A stretch of 64,000 nt of DNA from Rhypophila decipiens. Its lineage: Eukaryota > Ascomycota > Sordariomycetes > Sordariales > Naviculisporaceae. Shown here one piece after another: positions 46,243 through 57,299 of the stretch. The notes below the pieces were generated by a model. The model searched no databases. It was not told the DNA's origin and saw only the letters and a program-made list of their open reading frames with translations. A program made the translations under genes and the position numbers. The stretch's first letter is position 1; each line of letters begins with the position of its first letter. The stretch is from assembly GCA_033297075.1 (NCBI GenBank), contig MU858054.1:124001-188000 (forward strand), written 5' to 3'.

Positions 46243-47831
46243 AAGAAGCTGGTAGCTACGTCTATATAGATGAGAAAGGAGATCTTTGTGCAGTAGCTTG
46301 CTTGCTTGAGAGTTTTTGAAATGTCAAGATATATATCCACCCATCATCCATCCCGTATCATACGCATGCTGATCAAAGCCTGCTAAACTAGCCCTCACCG
46401 GGTCCTCCTTACTTTGGCCAAGTAGTGCTGGGCTTCTCGAACTGGGCTTTGAGCAGCTGGGAGTGGTAGTGGTAGTACGCATTCCACGGTAAATAGTTCA
46501 AGTTGATATGCGTGTTTCAATAAGGATGCCAACCCTATAAGTAGCTTTAGTTAATACTTGGTCATTGTATAAATAACGTCTACCCTTTAACGTTATTAAG
46601 GTCTTTTCTACACTATTTGGTGCCTATTAAGCTGTGAGCAAGGCCCCTTGCTATGTAGTACAGGTTGACTATTTACCGTAGAATACTGCATGTGTTGCAG
46701 ATATTATTTTCATCCACCTACGTGGCTGTTACCATACCAACTGCCGATAGTACACCAGCTCACGGAGTGATTGAAGCATGGGAGAGAACATGCATTCCAG
46801 CGCCTCGTCATCATCAGGGCTTACACAAGAGACGGGCAGTCAAACAGTTCAAACCAGCCACCACCAAGGAACTCCCTGTTTCTGCGTTACGTTTGGGGGA
46901 ATCATAAAATTTCTTCCTTCTTCATAATTGTAGAGTGATCAGGTCATCACTAATGCCATGGACAATATTCTCTCCGCGCGTGTTGGAAGTCAATCAAACC
47001 TCCGTCCCTACCCATGTACCAGTCTATCTGAGGCAAGCCGACAGAAACACTCAGTACGTAGCAAACAAGCAGGCCAAGAAGATGACAATCGAATGGGGTG
47101 GCACAGAGCTTACAAGCAGATCCCAGTTCCAACTCATGAGAAGAAGAAGTTTGGGGATAGACATGACAGGAAAAAGGGGCCGAACATCATGAATGAAAGG
47201 GGGAATAAGGTGACATGACATAAAAAAGAGCAGAGACCAGATACATCCCAGACCCAAAATCACCAGGTAAACACATGACATGGGGGAAGGACGAGTGCGA
47301 GACAGACGTTTAGTCAAGGGAAATTGAACACCAGAAACACAGCATGAGAACAGGCTTGGGGTCAAAAGTGTTATGTGTGTTGTGGAGTGGAACAAGTTCC
47401 AACGTCGAGATATGACAAACAGCCCGATAATAGCCCCTGCTTGCCATGTTTGTGTGCAGTCCCGACTTCTCCGCTTGATAAGAACTCGCCAGGTATCAGA
47501 CGAGGGTAATCGCGCAACCAGATGGACAAAAAAATCAGACAGGCAAAGACAAAAAAGAAAAGTGATAATAAAAAAGAGTATTCCGTGCCCAGCATTTTCA
47601 ATTCCCCAGCATCAACTGAACTCCCAAGCATAGTCCCCCATCCTCCTTGCCATTGCCATGACCAAGGTATCGCGTATTACGTCCCTCAGGCCGAACTGTT
47701 AAGACTAACAAGTCCGGCTCCGTTGAACGAATGTCAAACTAGAGCAACCCCAAGACAGCCCGCGGAGAATAACGCAGGATATCTGAAATTGCGAAATTGC
47801 ACAGTGAAGGCAGAGAGATAGAAGATTTCGC
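46243..47831. other. convergent 3' region of erb1 and 14-3-3 with a MITE-like insertion
   Basis: Contains the two 3' UTRs, a complete inverted-repeat element at 46479-46686 (listed separately), and otherwise short overlapping frames without family features. A/G-rich sequence occurs at 47530-47575. Confidence 0.55.
46479..46686. mobile_element. 208-bp MITE-like element with terminal inverted repeats
   Basis: The left end gcattccacggtaaatagtt (46479-46498) and the reverse complement of the right end, gtattctacggtaaatagtc (46667-46686), match at 17 of 20 positions, all three differences being C/T transitions. The interior is AT-rich and has no coding capacity. A second copy, lacking the right repeat, is at 16287. 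Size and structure fit a miniature inverted-repeat transposable element moved by a DNA transposase elsewhere in the genome. I could not identify a clear target-site duplication, so the superfamily is open. Confidence 0.8.
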
Positions 47832-49030
47832 TTATGACTCGGTGGCGGGCTCGGCGGTCTTCTCCTCGGTCTTCTCCTCGGCGGGCTTCTCCTCAGCCTT
47901 GGGTGCCTCAGCAGGAGCACCACCCTCGGGCTCACCGTTGTCGGAGGAAGTCCACAGGGTCAAGTTATCCCGGAGCAACTGCATGATAAGCGTGCTGTCG
48001 CGATAAGACTCCTCGGAGAGAGAATCAAGCTCGGCGATGGCGTCGTCGAAAGCCTGCTTAGCAAGGTGGCACGCACGATCGGGGGAGTTGAGAATCTCGT
48101 AGTAGAAGACGGAGAAATTGAGAGCCAGTCCCAGTCGGATGGGGTGGGTGGGTGTGAGCTCGGTCTGGGCAACGTCGGTGGCGCTCTGCAGATAGTATCT
48201 TGTGTTAGAAGGTGACCGTCACAAGAGAGTGCTGATGGCAGTGTTCAAGGGCTTCGAACCTTGTAAGCCTCATGGGCAGCGGTGGCAGCAGTCTTGCGCT
48301 TCTCGCCGGATGCGAACTCGGCAAGATAGCGGTGATAGTCGCCCTTCCTACACGCCAAAGGGTCAGTTGATATCCGCAAAATTCGCCAGGACCAAAGTCA
48401 CGCGAGAGCAAACTAACATCTTGTGGTAAAAGACCTTGGACTCGCCGGTGGCGGCGTTGGGAATGAGGGACTCGTCGAGAACATCGAGGACATCCTGGCA
48501 AACCTTTTCAAGCTCGCTCTCAATCTTTTGGCGATAATCGCGGATCGTGCCAACGTGCTTGTCGGATCCCTTAGACTCCTCCTTCTGCTCGATGGATGAA
48601 ATAATTCTCCACGAGGCGCGGCGAGTGCCGACAACGTTCTTGTAAGCCACGGACAAGAGATTACGCTCGTCGACGGTGAGTTCGCCTCCAAGCTTGGCAA
48701 CCTCCTTCATGTAGGTGACCATTTCATCGTAGCGCTCAGCCTGCTCGCAGAGGCGGGCCAGGAAGGTCTTGCTGTAGATTTTAGGCTCTGGTCAGTACGG
48801 CTCTGATAAGGTACCGAGTTTCCGGTGACTGTCGGAGACAGAAGCACACACCTCTCGCGCTACATTAGAAAGTTGAACGTCAGCTATCGTTACTCTAAAT
48901 AACAAGCGGAAATGGAAAGGTTCAGGCCGGTCAAGATGCGAAATCGGCGCCTGTCTCGAGGGCTTCGCTCTCGCCTGGCCACCCGCCGCTCGGGATTCGG
49001 GGTAAACTTGTGACTTACTTCGGTCGCCAT
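47832..49030 (-). CDS. 14-3-3 protein, with an 8-nt micro-exon
   Basis: Dimeric adaptor that binds phosphoserine/phosphothreonine peptides and regulates many signalling and metabolic proteins; homologue of yeast Bmh1/Bmh2 and Aspergillus ArtA. Minus-strand exons are 49030-49019 (12 nt), 48859-48852 (8 nt, CGCGAGAG), 48771-48418, 48347-48260 and 48185-47832, giving 271 residues. The first three join to [20 protein letters not shown], the conserved start. Other signatures are [20 protein letters not shown] (the signature region with binding Lys and Arg), [15 protein letters not shown] with the binding Arg-Tyr pair, and [16 protein letters not shown], followed by a Glu/Ala/Lys-rich tail ending EPATES. 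Introns are 159, 80, 70 and 74 nt. The donor of the last intron is GTTCGA, non-consensus, yet the junction falls exactly where the family requires. It converges on erb1. Confidence 0.96.
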
Positions 49031-51541
49031 TTTTTCTGATTCTCTGTGCTAGAAATGCGAATGTACGCTGTAAAACTTGAGGAGGCGGTTTTCGAGATGG
49101 GGCAGTTTGAGAGAAGCAAAAGATGTTGACGTGACGAAGATTGAGAGTGGGCAGAATGGAAGTTGAGAAGGGGCTAGTTTCTGGGACGACTTGTCTGAGC
49201 GGGCTCAAACAAGTCTATGGGTTTCTGCCCCACTTCCTTAAACTGAGAGCCCCACCATCACAGCCGCCTGGCTCCTCAACTGGACTGGGTCGAAATCCAC
49301 GTTACAAGTCAATCCTGCATATAACGATAGTCGATGCACGGCAATTGAATCGTTCAAACCTGGATCATCAACTTGGCATGGCATATCGCATGAAGGTGCG
49401 GAACGACTTGTTTACATGTTTCTATGAATCTTGTCATTATCAAAGATTCGAGGATACGTTTAAAGTTCCATTTATATCATGTTCTCATTAATACATGTGC
49501 AGTTCAACAAAACCAACGACTGATGCTATCGCGTTTCTTGGTAGATACGTGTGCTAAGGATCGTTATCCTTATCCGTTGCACAATTTCAGGGCCATACCT
49601 ACCTCACGCTGTAAGGTGATCTTCAATCTTCACGAGACCCAACGCCAACAAACACACCACCAACTTTCAGCAGTTGCTTTCATCTGATCCGGAAGCAGGC
49701 GATAACCACACAGGAAGGAGTCCCGGTTAGGAATTCAGCAGGTCTGGTGTCAGGGAGAGCATGCTCGCTCTCAATGATCATCACGCCTTCCGTTACCTAC
49801 ATACAGGACGCAGTGCTAGGCCCTGAGCTGCGGAGGTGACGAGATTCTGGACCAATCCTCAACCACCAGAGCATCTGGTTGACTCACCGCGCCCCCCCCC
49901 CCCCCCCCCCCGCCGTTACCACGGAGAAGTCGTGCGCGTGAACAGAGTTCATCAATCCTTTAAAGTTAGGTACGTACCTGCCGATACAGTCAAGCCACAT
50001 GGATCGCAACTTTCGTCGTCCACCTTGCGGGAAGTTGAAGATATCGGGGTTCGTGGCCAAACCACCTCTGTGCCCCTGATAACGACCCTGCCTCTCATCT
50101 CCTTCGGCCTTATCCTTCACAGTCACGGGAACCGTCAAATTTGCCCTTGAAATCAAATCAGCCATGCCTCTTTTATTGGTAGCGCTTTCAGGTGGATTCA
50201 CCATTTTATAACAAGATTTCAACCTCGACATTGAAATCAAAAGTTCCGAGCTTGAAGATCGCCACACTTGTTATTTACGCTTCATTGGAAACAGTCACCT
50301 CCCTGAGCTATCCACCATTCAAAGGGAAGGCCCATGCGTGCTTTTTCGGTATGGATCTTGCTCGAGATTGGGTGAGAAACAAGAGCGAGATGAGTGGTCG
50401 ACCTTGCTCTCCAATGAGATATCAACAAGCCAATCGTCGCTGAACCAAACAAAACAACCTGCCCAAAAAAATTCGACGACCCTGATGCCTGATGAAATGA
50501 GGGGACATGAAATAGAAACGGCTAGAAACAAAGCCCGTGACAACACACTCATTCACTGCCTCCTCCTCCTCTAATAAAAAGTTCTAACCCACTCGTCCCG
50601 TCACTTTCCCAGTCCCCCCACTCAAAACTGTCGCTTACTAGCCCCGCCTACCCCTCAGCTCATGACCGCAAGGACTTTTTCTTCCTTCTTGTTGAGAGGG
50701 TTCCCTCCTCCAAAACAGGACGGTGTCGCCTCTGTCTGTGGGTTCAAAACGGTACCCGGAACCTACCATTATTATAGACTCCCGTTACCTTTCATTTCAA
50801 GTTATCCACCAAGGTCCAGACTTGCCATGCCCGTCAAATCCGTCGGTGTGGACTGTGGAACCTCTCAATTTTCTCAGTGCCTCACCCAACCTCGACCAGC
50901 GGCTCCCGCTCGGGGAAAGGGCCGGCCCTTGGACCGACCTATTGGACCTAATGACCCAAGTCCTGGTCTCCTGTGTAGCAAGCGCTGAACCAACGATTTT
51001 CTTGTAGCCCGTACTCCGAACCGGTATTAGTACGGATACCACGACCCTAGGGACGCGGGAGCTTCACCGACTTGTCACGCGATCTCCCATCATTCCCAGT
51101 CTAATAAAATTGGATAGTGGCAAAAACATTCATTCCTTGTTGCTTTTGTTCTAACCTTGTAATTACATATTACTTTTTACTTGATCGTATCGCATCGCCC
51201 CTGACCAGAGACGATGAGTGCCGCTAAAACACCAGAAACTCCAAAGGAGACGCAAACGAATAGAGGACCCCAGAATAAGAAGAAGTTGTTTTGCAGACAT
51301 CGCCATGATCACAAATAAGCTGATACTCCACAGGTGAAACCCATGAAAATGCCCATCCCTGTCCAACTTTTGTACCCCCAAGAGCCATGCTGATAATCGA
51401 TAACCAAACCAACCTGCCGTAAAATATCAAGCACAGTCCAAGGAGAACGGAGGCACCATAGAAGGGCATTCGTAGTGCGATAATGTAAAAAAGCAAACCC
51501 GGGAATAGTCAACGCCGTGGGAAGAAAACAGAAGCTCCATC
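49031..51541. other. 2.5 kb intergenic stretch
   Basis: Upstream of the 14-3-3 gene and downstream of the lipase gene. It contains a run of 20 cytosines (listed separately) and overlapping frames of about 130 residues or fewer with no recognisable domain. A C/T-rich block lies near 50560-50650. No gene is supported. Confidence 0.5.
49892..49911. repeat. 20-nt poly-C tract
   Basis: Uninterrupted run of 20 C on the plus strand (20 G on the minus), flanked by cgcg on the left and gccg on the right, in intergenic DNA. It could fold as an i-motif or G-quadruplex, or be partly an artefact of sequencing length calls. Confidence 0.9.
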
Positions 51542-52915
51542 CTACAAATCCTCCTTCACCTCAAAAGACGGAACCATTGACATATTATACGGGCCCCTCC
51601 CCCAGTCGGCCGGATCGCCGCCGGGTACACACAGTCCCAGTCTCCAGAAGTAATCCCGATGGGCAAAGAGCAGCTGCCAGAGCTTGAGCCTTGTCGGGAA
51701 ACCTCTAACCATGACCCTCGAGAGCTCGTCCTCCTCCTCTTCCTCGACGTCATCATCTTCATCACTCTGCCCCCATTTCCACCTCCATCGTTTCCTCCTC
51801 AACAGCCCACTAAACCAATCACCCTCAGCATCTCCCTCCTCAGCACCATTCGAGCACTTTGGGTCGCGATCCTCATCACAAAGCCTCAAATCCTCCAGAT
51901 CAGGCGGCAGATCCGTCTTGGAGATGAACACCTCCCCAGCATGAGACCGAAACCCCCACTCACTAAGCGGAAGCAACGGGACAGGATCATCAACATGCGT
52001 CACCCGTCGATAATCCATTTTCTCCTTACTCCCACCATCAGTTAACCCAAACGCTTCATCCAGATACCTGACCAGCTCTTGATTCCCAATCCTAGGTTCT
52101 CCAAAGGTCGTGACCACGATATCGCTCCATCCCAACGACAACCTCAATTCCAGCGCCGCCAGGGCAGCTACCGCACCGCCTAGACTATGACCGACCAAAT
52201 GAACCGGATAACCTGGATGTTTCTCTCTCGCCTCCTTGAGCGCAGGTATCACCACCTCCCTCGCATTCCTCCACGACGCCAAAAACCCCATATGCACTGT
52301 ACAATTCCGACATTCTGTGCCATTCCTCTTCCCATCCCCATCATCATCCGGTGGTGCCGGGTAAGGAACATACTCCTGGGGTATGGTGCTCAGATCAACA
52401 ATAGTATTGGTAATGCTGTACGTCCCCCGAAACGCAACAATAATAGCAGGCTCTCCTTCATCAAAAACGTCTCCTCCCTGTCCGTTTGTCCCCTTGCCAT
52501 GATCCACGGCGATGTACCCGCAGCTGTCGCTCATCAAGATGCCCGTGTTCCAGGTACGGGTCAAAGTGAGCGTGGGAAAATCTTTACACCGCGATGCGCA
52601 CGAGAAGGGCCTCGAGATTCCTGTTGTCCCGACGCAGTAGGCTATATCTACTAGCCGGGCCATTCGTTCCAAGGAGGCGAAAAAGGGCACAGAGACTCCG
52701 TCTCTTGTTGTTATTTTGCTGCTGAGGATGGCATCGTTGTTGTTGGGATTTGGTAATATGGGGTGTTGATTGTCATGGGGCAGCAGCGGGTTGGCGAGCG
52801 CTTCGTTGCCTGGGATGCTGGAGAGTAATATTATAAAGGCCGCGAGAGGTAGGGCTGAGGTTATTACAAGCGGTATGCTGTCGCCCCGAAAGCTTCGTAA
52901 TATGTTTGGCCACAT
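51542..52915 (-). CDS. class 3 lipase (triacylglycerol lipase family)
   Basis: Alpha/beta-hydrolase of the fungal lipase class 3 family (Rhizomucor lipase, feruloyl esterase A relatives); the natural substrate cannot be told from sequence. Single exon, 457 residues. A hydrophobic N-terminal segment at about 14-36 acts as signal peptide or anchor. The lid and catalytic core follow, with AIIVAFRGTYSITNTIVDLS (oxyanion region), the nucleophile elbow GHSLGG at 242-247 (Ser244), VTTFGEPRIGN, Asp309 or Asp310 in THVDDPVPLLP, and a candidate catalytic His418 in AHRDYF. Between the Asp and His there is an unusual insertion of about 70 residues with Arg/Trp-rich and then Asp/Glu-rich runs (about 365-398). 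It is longer than typical secreted enzymes of the family, so it may be membrane-anchored or vacuolar. Confidence 0.9.
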   Translation of the reverse strand: MWPNILRSFRGDSIPLVITSALPLAAFIILLSSIPGNEALANPLLPHDNQHPILPNPNNNDAILSSKITTRDGVSVPFFASLERMARLVDIAYCVGTTGISRPFSCASRCKDFPTLTLTRTWNTGILMSDSCGYIAVDHGKGTNGQGGDVFDEGEPAIIVAFRGTYSITNTIVDLSTIPQEYVPYPAPPDDDGDGKRNGTECRNCTVHMGFLASWRNAREVVIPALKEAREKHPGYPVHLVGHSLGGAVAALAALELRLSLGWSDIVVTTFGEPRIGNQELVRYLDEAFGLTDGGSKEKMDYRRVTHVDDPVPLLPLSEWGFRSHAGEVFISKTDLPPDLEDLRLCDEDRDPKCSNGAEEGDAEGDWFSGLLRRKRWRWKWGQSDEDDDVEEEEEDELSRVMVRGFPTRLKLWQLLFAHRDYFWRLGLCVPGGDPADWGRGPYNMSMVPSFEVKEDL

Positions 52916-54020
52916 TGTGGTTTTAATTGCTCGATATAGAGACGTTGTTTCGTTCCGTTTGCCACTTTTAAATCGCCCGTAGTTAAGAAGAGGTGAGGAG
53001 ACTGAGATGGTGACATGAAGAAGAAAAAGGTCATTTCATATGAACCATTTTCCCCAACTCCTGATATGTTGAATTCAGGAAGGTCACTGCTTGAATGTGT
53101 TATGTTATGGATTCCTGGTTGTGAGCGAGTCGCAGTTCGGCGCGTGACCACCACCACAGGTGGCTAGTAGGAAGTGGTTCGATCAAGTGATCCTCTTTAT
53201 TTGGCTACAGGGAAAGGAAGGCAGCAGGAATGCTGTAGTAAGTTTGGTTATATTATAGTTTATTGACTGTCGTGAAGCTTGACAAGAAGCTTTATGAACA
53301 AGATTTAGCATTGAGAATGTAACGGCAGTATGAAAAAGGTTGTGGAAAGAGACGATCATGAAGTTGAGAGACGGGACATTTGATCGTCAATTGAACTTGT
53401 TGAGTGAATGAGTGAGTGAGGTCACTCGTCTGAAAATAACCAATCGGGCGCGAGGATTTGCAGATGCCCCGCTGTTAGTGAGCGAGGTCAGCTTGGCCTA
53501 TAGCAGCGCCTAAACGTACTTCATCGCTTAACGCGCAGGCTGGACTACGCCCCTTACACCTACATCTCACAACGTCAATAGTGCAGTGAGCTAGAAAGAC
53601 GGCACACCGAATACGAAGCTGAATATGCAAACTTATTTTTGTGAGTAGCTTCAAATTATATTAAGGAAAGACGAGAAAACCTGGGGTTCTTCCTCCTGCT
53701 GTAATGGTAAGGTACCGATTCGTCAAGGTCTCGCGACGCTCGCCATTGAATTCTGCGAACTTCGAATTTATAATCCACCGTCGTTATTTAGCCCAAAATT
53801 CATTCTTGACATCTTGAACCGACTGTCAACAGGAGGTAACATTGAACATCCCGAGAAACAACGTGACTGTTCTAGACCAGCCAGTGATCAACGAGAACGC
53901 TTCCATCCGGGATTCAGGCCCTCACAAGTCGGTTTATAAACCTACCACGATGCGGATAGGCAGAAAAATAACCAAACGACATGACAGAAGCCCGGACCAA
54001 CCAGGGCGGACCAAGACTCC
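52916..54020. other. intergenic region upstream of the lipase gene
   Basis: About 1.1 kb containing the lipase promoter and the 3' end of the small secreted-protein gene. Both neighbours are on the minus strand. The plus-strand frame at 53842-54081 is partly antisense to the last exon of the secreted-protein gene and is not credible. AT-rich near 53230-53300. Confidence 0.55.
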
Positions 54021-54661
54021 TCATGATGGCGGCGTGGGCGACATGCTGGTGAAATCGCCATCCAGCTCGCTCTCGGCGTAACAGAATGTGCCCTTGCCTT
54101 CAAGCGAATCGGCAGGGGTCTGCCCACAGTATAATGTCGGGTTGACAGAGCCCGCGGCTTCCATATTGCTGATCGACAAAGACGCAGTAAGATTCAATCC
54201 TATCTCAACATATTCTTCTGGGGTGCTGGGTAGGGGCGTGATTTGTTCAAGTCTGGAGAAGGGGGCTTTTACCTGTTTGAGCAGGCCTTCTCAACAACGG
54301 TCAGGGTAACCTCCTCGGAGTCCCAGATGAACTCTACCATTTCGTTGTCGCAGGCATAGCGAGGCGTGAGACCCTCCGGGCCTACATTGACCGACGAAGT
54401 GTTGTACATGCACATTGTGGAGATGCTGGTGGCTATGTCCTGAAATCCGAAATGGACAAGTGGGCTGTTCTGGTTGCCTGAAGCCGTATCTGGAGTGAAG
54501 GCTAGAAAATAGCTGACCGTAAAATTGTCAGGCAAAGCGCAGCTGTTGTCTTGGGCCAGAATCTGGATCATTGAAGCCGGGATCTCGTAGTGGACCTTGG
54601 GCAAGGCATTGCCAACAGCGGTGGTGGCCACGAAGGCAAGGAGACTGGCAAGGAAGAGCAT
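54021..54661 (-). CDS. small secreted cysteine-containing protein, function unknown
   Basis: I do not recognise the family. Minus-strand exons are 54661-54273 and 54225-54021, joined across a 47-nt intron (gtaaaa...acccag), giving 197 residues. The start is the ATG at 54661, which opens directly into a signal peptide (MLFLASLLAFVATTAVGNA); the longer open frame upstream begins without an ATG. The mature part has six cysteines, at 41, 84, 104, 127, 163 and 178, enough for three disulphides, and three N-glycosylation sequons at Asn46, Asn87 and Asn141. No membrane helix or GPI signal is seen after the signal peptide. A canonical TATA box lies about 130 bases upstream. Size, secretion and cysteines are those of many fungal secreted proteins and candidate effectors, but no role can be assigned. 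The intron is short for the window and should be verified. Confidence 0.68.
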
Positions 54662-57299
54662 TATGAATGACGAAAAACCGAATGTTCTGGAGAAAGAAGA
54701 GCTCGGAGGAATTATTTTCTCCGGTGCGCTCTCGACACTGTGCTGTTCCTTAGCCAAAGATACGACAGGAGAGTGCGGGTTCCTCTTACCTTTATATATG
54801 GATTAGAAGCAAAAGGAGAGACCCGGTGTAAACGTCTGAAAGAGAGCAATGCCAAAGAGTGAATGGCCGAGATGCAAATGAAGATTGAGCACACAGCGCG
54901 TTGTATTACAAGGCCGGTCTCTGGGAATGTGGTACATGGCATGGAAGCCACAAGCTATGGATGGTAACAACCTTTATTACCCATATCGGCTCCCATGAAT
55001 GTACCTTGCAGATCATCCAGAAAAACGGGTAGTACGTCACATGCGGATTCGATCTGCAACAGAGGCCGGAACGACTTTCCATGCCACGTTGGTAACACAA
55101 CGCATAAATTGGAAGGAGCAAGATGGGTTGACACAGAAGGAAGCTTGTGGGGTCTTGCCACATCCACCACGACGGGTGGAAGGTGAGCCATTAAGGCACT
55201 TGAGGATATCCTATTCAATGTTTGACTCAAGTTTAACAGCTCCTTTTGGACGAAACAACTTTAGGAGAAACCAATCTGCTATTCCTCGGCCACTGGTTGG
55301 TTCCACATGAGCCGTTGTTTCGGCTTAAACAAACACCAAGCCAATCAACCATTTTGCCTTTACTCACCGGTTCCCAGCGGTCCTTGTTGGACATTCAAGT
55401 AGATTAACTATACTTTTGAACATACTGTCCTCTGCTGCTCGACTGTATCAGTCCCCCTGCTGTCAAGCGTAACCATATTATACGGGACGAGGGCAACACG
55501 GCAAGCCGACGGACGGATGGATCCCAACGGCCTTGATTGCACTGGTATCACTACCTATAAATAATAGAACCAGTAGGTCTTCCAAAGCGGGAAAAGCCTC
55601 TGCGGAGTTATATCCCTGGTTGACGGATCTAATGGGGACTCAGATCACAAACCTAGCTGCCACTGAAGTGGTAACGCAGTGACTGGGTCGAAGAATGGAG
55701 TGTGAACTTTTTGAGACAGACGTTAGTAAGCCTTGCAAAAAGGAACTATACGCCTTTAGATCTAAGCTTATATGCCTTTTAAACCCCGTCTCTATGTATA
55801 TATTTAGTTCCTCTAATGTATTAAAGGGATTAATTTCATGCATAGAGAGTAATCATCAAGGGCGTTTATACTTCATTTCACACCCCATTTTTCGACCGAG
55901 TCGCGCAGACTTGAGCCTTGTGTTAGCCATGGTATGGCCATCCAGTCCTTTATGTCCACATCCGCTCGGATGGGTCATTACCCCGTGGCTTCAATGCTTC
56001 TGGGGCTGGAGACGGCTGTCCGCAGAAGGCCGTGGCCATATGTTGCTTCTCCCGGGTACCAGCTCGTGGGTGAGATCCGGCCAGGAAACGGTCGATGTGT
56101 AGCCCGATCTGTCACCATCAAGAGGGTGACACGTGAAGAGTCCGTCAAGGTGAGAGACCAAGTCCGTCCACTGAAGCGGTGAATGCCCTGGTATGCCAAG
56201 TCCGGGTTACAGGATAAAACGGGTGATCCTGTATACTGACAGTGCGCAAGGCACGCTGGATAGGGATGAAAACGTGACACAGAACCTGAAGAAGATTCAC
56301 ATTTCGAGGCCAGGAGGTGAGAACTTAGGTAGAAAGGTCTGTTGAACGATGGTTTGTCCGGAATAGAAGATGTGTTTCGTTGTGCAGAATGCTGTGAAAC
56401 CGCATCTGTCGTATGAGAACCTGTCAGTGTAAGAAAGAAGCTGAATACGAGCCGGGTTCATGCCAGCAGGTTTTCTCAACTACAGTTTGGCACAAGGCGG
56501 GGGCGATTTCGTACGGAATCCCCCATTGCTTGTTTGTCCCTCTTAGCAGTAGAAACCTCGTGGGTCAAGTATTATCCGATGGGTGCAACTGAGCTGGAAG
56601 TGAGGCTAACTGTGCCGTTGAATCTCCGAATAAGAATAGATAATTCGATGCACGAGAAGGATGTCACCTTCTAACGGAAGTGACCCCCTGAGGGACACGA
56701 ACCATTGCCAAGAGGAGAAGGCTGCTGAGCTGGCAATTCGATATTCGATGATAGTCATGAGGATTAGGTGAATCTAGCACATGGAGAACGACAAGATAGT
56801 ATTCGTAAGCCGGGAAGGAGGGCATCGACAAACTTGCTCGACCGGGCGGGTCTTATGAGAGATATGAGTCTCTTGAGGTGAAAGGCAGGCCTAGAACCTA
56901 ATGGTAAAATTAACAAGATAGGAAAGCGCGTATCAAGCAGAGGGCTGAAGCTCAGAAGCTGTTGAGAGAAAAGAGATTCTGAAGATTGAAAGGGTCAAAT
57001 CAACTCACTTGACATTCTTGAAGTTGGTGAGTTGGGAATCTCGATTATTCTCGAGGCTTGCCAAGACTGATTGCCAAGGGATGCCAAAAGCCACTAACCT
57101 GGAAAGTTGTCAAAGTCGGGTGGGTCTACATACAAGCCACGCGGGTCGAGCCACACTAGACCTGCCCTCTGCTGCATGAGCGCCACGCCCACAGAAAAGT
57201 TTCCCCTCTTCCTTTCCTCAAGTCACGGCGACCAAAACCGAAAAAAGGATTCCTGCGACGACAAACCATCACGGAATCAGCACCGCCCAACTCGACAAA
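54662..57299. other. 2.6 kb intergenic stretch
   Basis: Apart from the TATA element noted separately, no gene is supported. An AT-rich patch lies at 55740-55850 with repeated tatatgcctttt/tatacgccttta-like words. Overlapping frames of up to about 135 residues carry no domain. The right end should contain the eL36 promoter. Confidence 0.5.
54791..54800 (-). promoter_or_regulatory. candidate TATA box of the secreted-protein gene
   Basis: On the minus strand the sequence catatataaagg lies about 130 bases before the ATG at 54661. It is a near-perfect TATA element, in line with a regulated gene. Confidence 0.5.

Noticed and set aside
54662..54757. Longer N-terminus of the secreted protein starting at 54757
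   Set aside because: That frame begins with TTG, not ATG; the ATG at 54661 gives a perfect signal peptide.
55695..56182. Plus-strand frames of 135 and 82 residues
   Set aside because: They overlap in different frames, include the AT-rich patch, and show no family features.
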